From Microcaldota archaeon (GTDB lineage Archaea > Micrarchaeota > Micrarchaeia > Anstonellales > Bilamarchaeaceae), in assembly GCA_030668565.1 (NCBI GenBank), contig DAOVFD010000035.1:1-9196 (forward strand): DNA of 9,196 nucleotides, given 5' to 3'. Positions 6,728 to 9,196 of this stretch are shown here, in pieces (within the stretch, counting starts at the first letter, position 1; the number at the start of each line of letters is the position of its first letter). The notes under the pieces are model-generated. The model ran no database searches, was not told the DNA's origin, and worked only from the letters and a program-made list of their open reading frames with translations. A program made the translations under genes and the position numbers.

Positions 6728-7932
6728 AGGTAGGAACCATGGACCTCGTGGAGTTACTTAACTATTCCGTGGCATTCTTTACCATCTTCACCACGGTTTT
6801 CTTCCTGCTCCTCTTTTTCAGGTACAGGGATAAATACTACTATGCACCGAAATGGTCTGGCTGGACACCTTCAGTGTCCATTGTCATTCCTGCATATAAC
6901 GAGGGGGGCAACATAGAAAAATGTCTTGACAGCCTTCTCAGGCTTGACTATCCGAAGGACAAACTTGAAATAATAGTTGTCGATGACGGTTCAACTGACG
7001 ATACCTCCATGAAAGCAAAAAAATATGAAAAAAGCGGAGTGAAAGTCGTAAGACAGAAAAATGCGGGGAAAGGCGCGGCCCTGAATACCGGCATAAATGA
7101 AGCTTCAGGCGAACTGGTTGCAACCATGGATGCAGACTCACACGTTACCCAGAATGTGATTAAGGAGCTCATCCCGTTTTTTGAAGATGATGAAAAGGTT
7201 ATGGCAGTAACCCCTACGGTAAAAATAGCCCCGGGCGGTTCGATAATCAAGGAATTCCAGCGGATAGAATATCTTATGATTCTTTTCAGCAGGAAACTTC
7301 TTTCCTATATAGATGCTGTTCCTGTTACCCCAGGGCCCTTCAGCATGTTCAGGAGGAAGGTCTTCGGCGAAATAGGGGGATTTGACGAGCACAACCTTGT
7401 TGAAGACCAGGAAATAGCGCTCAGAATACAGGCAAGCCACTACAGGATAAGGAGTTCGGTGAGCGACAGGGCAACGGTTTATACAGAACCTCCGGACAAT
7501 ATGAAGGATTTGTTTATGCAGAGAAAAAGATGGCAGAGGGGAGGGGTAAGGAATTACTGGAAGTACAGATACATGATAACCGGGGAATTCGGTGATTTCG
7601 GGCTGTTTTTCATCCCGCTGAACTTTGCAACACTGGGTGCATTTTTCATAGTGTTCGGCCTGCTTGTGAATGCGGTTTTCAACGTGCCGTATTACGCGCA
7701 TTACATACCTCTGGAATCAGTTAAAATGAGCGTTAACATGTTTACGGTTATAGGGGTATTCGTCCTTGCTGCATCTCTGGCATGGCTTTACATGGCAGTG
7801 GCAAGCTTCAGGACCGAAAGGGTGAAACTGAGGTATTTATTATTATTTATAGTGTTCTACTGGTACATGATGATGGGGGCAAACCTCTTGATGGCGGCTG
7901 CTGAAATAAGAAGGGAAAAATGTTCGTGGTAG
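6724..7932 (+). CDS. Membrane GT2 glycosyltransferase, processive (BcsA/PgaC/hyaluronan synthase-like)
   Basis: A 402-aa membrane enzyme that transfers sugar from a nucleotide-sugar and probably extrudes or builds a glycan at the cell surface. Order: membrane helix (~14-33), then a cytosolic GT-A domain with SIVIPAYNE (52-60), VVDDGS (85-90), the DxD motif DAD (136-138), the acceptor/base region LVEDQE (D228) and QRKRW (266-270). The last is the Q-x-x-R-W motif of processive synthases. After it come three or more membrane helices (~293-318, 338-360, 368-390). All four catalytic signatures are intact. ATG 6724 overlaps the peptidase stop (ATGA), suggesting translational coupling. ATG 6739 would give a protein five residues shorter. 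The sugar donor and product cannot be read from the sequence. The operon position suggests a surface polysaccharide or glycosylation of surface proteins. Confidence 0.9.
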   Translation: MKVGTMDLVELLNYSVAFFTIFTTVFFLLLFFRYRDKYYYAPKWSGWTPSVSIVIPAYNEGGNIEKCLDSLLRLDYPKDKLEIIVVDDGSTDDTSMKAKKYEKSGVKVVRQKNAGKGAALNTGINEASGELVATMDADSHVTQNVIKELIPFFEDDEKVMAVTPTVKIAPGGSIIKEFQRIEYLMILFSRKLLSYIDAVPVTPGPFSMFRRKVFGEIGGFDEHNLVEDQEIALRIQASHYRIRSSVSDRATVYTEPPDNMKDLFMQRKRWQRGGVRNYWKYRYMITGEFGDFGLFFIPLNFATLGAFFIVFGLLVNAVFNVPYYAHYIPLESVKMSVNMFTVIGVFVLAASLAWLYMAVASFRTERVKLRYLLLFIVFYWYMMMGANLLMAAAEIRREKCSW

Positions 7933-7933
7933 T

Positions 7934-8578
7934 ATGGAAAGGAAAGTATCATGGTCTTTGTATGCGGCTGCATTCCTGGTATCTGCGGCCATTTTCATAG
8001 TGGGAATCTATGTGGGTATGCTTCTTGATGCAGGTGATGTGCAGTCCCTTTCGTCTGATGTCAGCGTTTTGTCCCAGCGGCTCGCAGTCATGCAGCTCCT
8101 GGTTCTCACCGATTCGAATTCATCCGCATTCTGCCCCCTTTACGCTTCGGAGCTTGAATCCATAGATGAAGGGAGGGAGAAACTCGGATACGAATTGAGT
8201 TTCCTGGAGGAAAAAAGGAATATCGAGGCGCCGGAACTGAAGAGGGAGTATTTCATTCTCGAGGCACAATCTTACTTCCTTTCGAAAAAACTTAAGGAGT
8301 TGTGCGGTGATGAGAGCGTGCTTCTGCTATATTTCTATTCCAATAAGAACTGCTCTGACTGCATACAGCAGGGAACTGACATACTCTCTGCAAGGGACAG
8401 AGCCGCAAGGAATGTGAGGATTTATTCATTTGACGGGGACCTCGGAAGTCCGGTGGCGGATGCCTTCATGCAGCAGTTTGGAATTACTGAATATCCTTCA
8501 GTGGTTATAGACGGGGAAGTCCACAGCGGTTATATCCCGGAGGATGAACTTATTACGGAGTTTTCAGATGATGGTTGA
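7934..8578 (+). CDS. Membrane-anchored thioredoxin-like protein with CSDC motif
   Basis: A 214-aa protein with one N-terminal membrane helix (~8-31), short basic residues before it, and the rest predicted outside the cell. Residues 36-58 and 70-122 look like a heptad-rich helical hairpin. The C-terminal thioredoxin fold (~127-205) starts LLLYFYSNKNCSDC, with C140/C143 as the redox pair, followed by the cis-proline strand YPSVVIDG (P188). Two further cysteines, C67 and C124, bracket the hairpin and may form a structural disulfide. It is probably a thiol-disulfide oxidoreductase or reductase for exported proteins. I recall similar hairpin-plus-thioredoxin proteins in DPANN genomes, but cannot check this here. 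It starts one base after the glycosyltransferase stop, so it is co-transcribed. The direction of redox activity cannot be read from the sequence. Confidence 0.85.
   Translation: MERKVSWSLYAAAFLVSAAIFIVGIYVGMLLDAGDVQSLSSDVSVLSQRLAVMQLLVLTDSNSSAFCPLYASELESIDEGREKLGYELSFLEEKRNIEAPELKREYFILEAQSYFLSKKLKELCGDESVLLLYFYSNKNCSDCIQQGTDILSARDRAARNVRIYSFDGDLGSPVADAFMQQFGITEYPSVVIDGEVHSGYIPEDELITEFSDDG
8557..8560 (+). promoter_or_regulatory. Shine-Dalgarno deciding the DUF167 start
   Basis: GGAG lies seven bases before ATG 8568 and ten before ATG 8571, inside the end of the thioredoxin-like gene. It favours 8568 over any start further upstream in the same frame. Confidence 0.55.
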
Positions 8579-8813
8579 AGTTTCTGTTGTTCCGAAATCC
8601 GGCAGGTTCGGGATAGAAAAAAAGGAAGGCAGAATAAAGGTGTACCTGAAAAGTCCTCCTGAAAACAACAGGGCAAATCTTGAGCTTATAAAGGAATTTG
8701 AAAAGTTATTCGGAAAACCAGTAATGATTATTTCGGGTGCAAAATCAAAAAAGAAGAAAATGGAAATTCCCATTGAAGAAAAAGAATGGAAAAATTTCCT
8801 CTTAACTCTCTAG
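8568..8813 (+). CDS. DUF167 / YggU family protein (UPF0235)
   Basis: A small protein of 81 aa. It matches the DUF167 (YggU-like) pattern: a first strand VEVSVVPKSG, a strand GRIKVYLKSPPENNRANLELI carrying the family's typical double proline and asparagine (PPxxxxAN), then VMIISGAKSKKKKMEI, where the family has G-x-xS-x-x-K. Length is close to the family norm of 80-100 aa. The molecular function of the family is unsettled, and I infer none. The start at 8568 overlaps the upstream gene by 11 nt and has a GGAG Shine-Dalgarno. A longer in-frame start at 8544 would add eight residues with no family similarity. It is the last gene of the operon, and its stop interlocks with the convergent SSB gene. 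Confidence 0.85.
   Translation: MMVEVSVVPKSGRFGIEKKEGRIKVYLKSPPENNRANLELIKEFEKLFGKPVMIISGAKSKKKKMEIPIEEKEWKNFLLTL
8747..8795 (-). terminator. Possible T-rich terminator for the SSB gene
   Basis: Downstream of the minus-strand stop at 8810 the complement of the lysine-rich DUF167 tail gives a T5 run (8790-8794), a TTTTCTTC stretch and a T6 run (8747-8752). It could end the SSB transcript in the archaeal U-tract manner. The sequence is seen and the role inferred. Confidence 0.3.
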
Positions 8814-9097
8814 ATTTTCTCTATAGTTCCGTTTCTTCCAGAGGAAACCTTAAGTTCATCCTGAAACTCGGAGACCCAGCCGTTTGTTATCTTGACCTTG
8901 TCTCCTGCTGCGAACTTGGTTGCATCCTCATTCCACAGTGCAAGCTTTATCTCGCCGCTGTCGTCCTTGAGAAGACCATTTGCGACGGTAAGCTGCTTGC
9001 CGAACTTAGTCGTTATTTTTTTCGGTTCTTCCAACTCGGTTATCTCTCCTTCTACAGAACCTTCGAAGGGACCCCTTTTCAAATCTGCTACTTTCAT
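8810..9097 (-). CDS. Single OB-fold ssDNA-binding protein (archaeal RPA/SSB-like)
   Basis: A 95-aa protein that is essentially one OB fold. Core features: FGKQLTVANGLLKDDSGEIKLALW (read from 32), AAGDKVKITNGWVSEFQDELKVS (63-85) and a closing strand NGTIEKI. W55, W74 and F78 stand in the positions and spacing (19 and 4) of the DNA-stacking aromatic residues W56, W75 and F79 that I recall from Sulfolobus SSB. Binding of single-stranded DNA in replication or repair is therefore likely. Unlike Sulfolobus SSB it has no Gly/Arg-rich or acidic C-terminal tail and stops at the end of the OB fold. RNA binding or an accessory RPA-like role is an alternative. It has its own TATA element and a GTGAT Shine-Dalgarno, and converges on the DUF167 gene with overlapping stops. 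Confidence 0.85.
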   Translation of the reverse strand: MKVADLKRGPFEGSVEGEITELEEPKKITTKFGKQLTVANGLLKDDSGEIKLALWNEDATKFAAGDKVKITNGWVSEFQDELKVSSGRNGTIEKI

Positions 9098-9101
9098 TCA
9101 T

Positions 9102-9152
9102 ATCACTTCTGCTATTTTTGTATTGGAAATTAACCCCCGAGGGTTTTATATA
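9102..9152 (-). promoter_or_regulatory. SSB promoter (TATA) and Shine-Dalgarno
   Basis: TATATAAAA on the minus strand (9152-9144) is a strong TATA element. It predicts a start near 9121 and a leader of about 24 nt. The leader contains GTGAT (9106-9102), part of the archaeal Shine-Dalgarno GGAGGTGAT, four bases before ATG 9097. Like ileS, and unlike the four leaderless genes here, this gene seems to use a leader. Confidence 0.65.
9132..9145. repeat. Inverted repeat between TATA and transcription start of the SSB gene
   Basis: AACCC-CCGA-GGGTT, arms of five bases with a four-base centre, overlaps the downstream edge of the TATA element. This is a typical place for an archaeal repressor operator, but short palindromes also occur by chance. 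Confidence 0.35.
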
Positions 9153-9156
9153 GTGA

Positions 9157-9168
9157 TTGGTTCACCAA
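9157..9168. repeat. Inverted repeat just upstream of the SSB TATA/BRE
   Basis: TTGGT-TC-ACCAA, arms of five bases with a two-base centre, lies directly upstream of the TATA element, where TFB or a regulator would contact DNA. It does not share sequence with the repeat on the other side of the TATA element. Confidence 0.3.
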
Positions 9169-9196
9169 AGCACAAGTTTAGCCACCACATTTAAAT

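Noticed and set aside
7138..7701. Minus-strand open frame of 187 codons inside the glycosyltransferase
   Set aside because: It lies wholly opposite the conserved GT2 motifs, has no promoter or Shine-Dalgarno, and its product shows no domain.
8786..9133. Plus-strand open frame of 115 codons opposite the SSB gene
   Set aside because: It is antisense to a clear OB-fold protein that has its own TATA element and Shine-Dalgarno.
9189..9196. ATTTAAAT at the right edge as a TATA element for a gene beyond the window
   Set aside because: The element is at the very edge with no start codon visible, so it cannot be supported.
1..9196. tRNA genes, CRISPR repeats, insertion sequences, toxin-antitoxin or defence genes
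   Set aside because: I looked for cloverleaf boxes, regularly spaced repeats, transposase motifs and terminal repeats in all gaps and on both strands and found none. Almost all DNA is accounted for by the nine genes.

Overview
The window looks like a compact archaeal chromosome, probably from a DPANN-type lineage, although the lineage call is inference only. The archaeal evidence is an archaeal-type isoleucyl-tRNA synthetase, a PAC2-family proteasome chaperone/activator with a C-terminal HbYX motif, a GGAD-type archaeal prepilin peptidase, and a single-OB-fold SSB resembling that of Sulfolobus. The promoters also fit: AT-rich TATA elements centred 27-28 nt upstream of start codons, meaning leaderless mRNAs, or about 60 nt upstream with a Shine-Dalgarno leader. 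I see no rRNA, tRNA, CRISPR array, insertion sequence or pseudogene. No gene-free stretch exceeds about 130 bases.

Layout. (1) 1-2657, minus: ileS, cut by the left edge. (2) 2658-2788: divergent promoter region. (3) 2789-3751, plus: secreted transglutaminase-like cysteine protein with a TPR tail. (4) 3748-5025, minus: unrecognised 425-aa protein, converging on gene 3 with interlocked stop codons. Its middle may be a transglutaminase-like fold lacking all catalytic residues. (5) 5072-5812, minus: PAC2-family protein. (6) 5813-5866: divergent promoter with one palindromic TATA element exactly midway between two leaderless starts. (7) 5867-8813, plus: a tightly packed operon of prepilin peptidase, processive-type GT2 glycosyltransferase, membrane-anchored thioredoxin-like protein and DUF167 protein, joined by overlaps or a 1-nt gap. 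(8) 8810-9097, minus: ssDNA-binding OB-fold protein, converging on the operon with interlocked stop codons. (9) 9098-9196: its promoter, then the window end.

The plus-strand operon looks like a cell-surface or envelope unit: pilin/archaellin leader processing, export or transfer of a polysaccharide, and thiol-disulfide chemistry outside the membrane. The minus-strand genes are mostly housekeeping: translation, protein turnover and DNA maintenance. The least understood parts are the convergent pair at 2789-5025 (one intact and one possibly dead transglutaminase-like protein) and the very tight, symmetric organisation of promoters and 3' ends. No clearly new defence or mobile system is visible.
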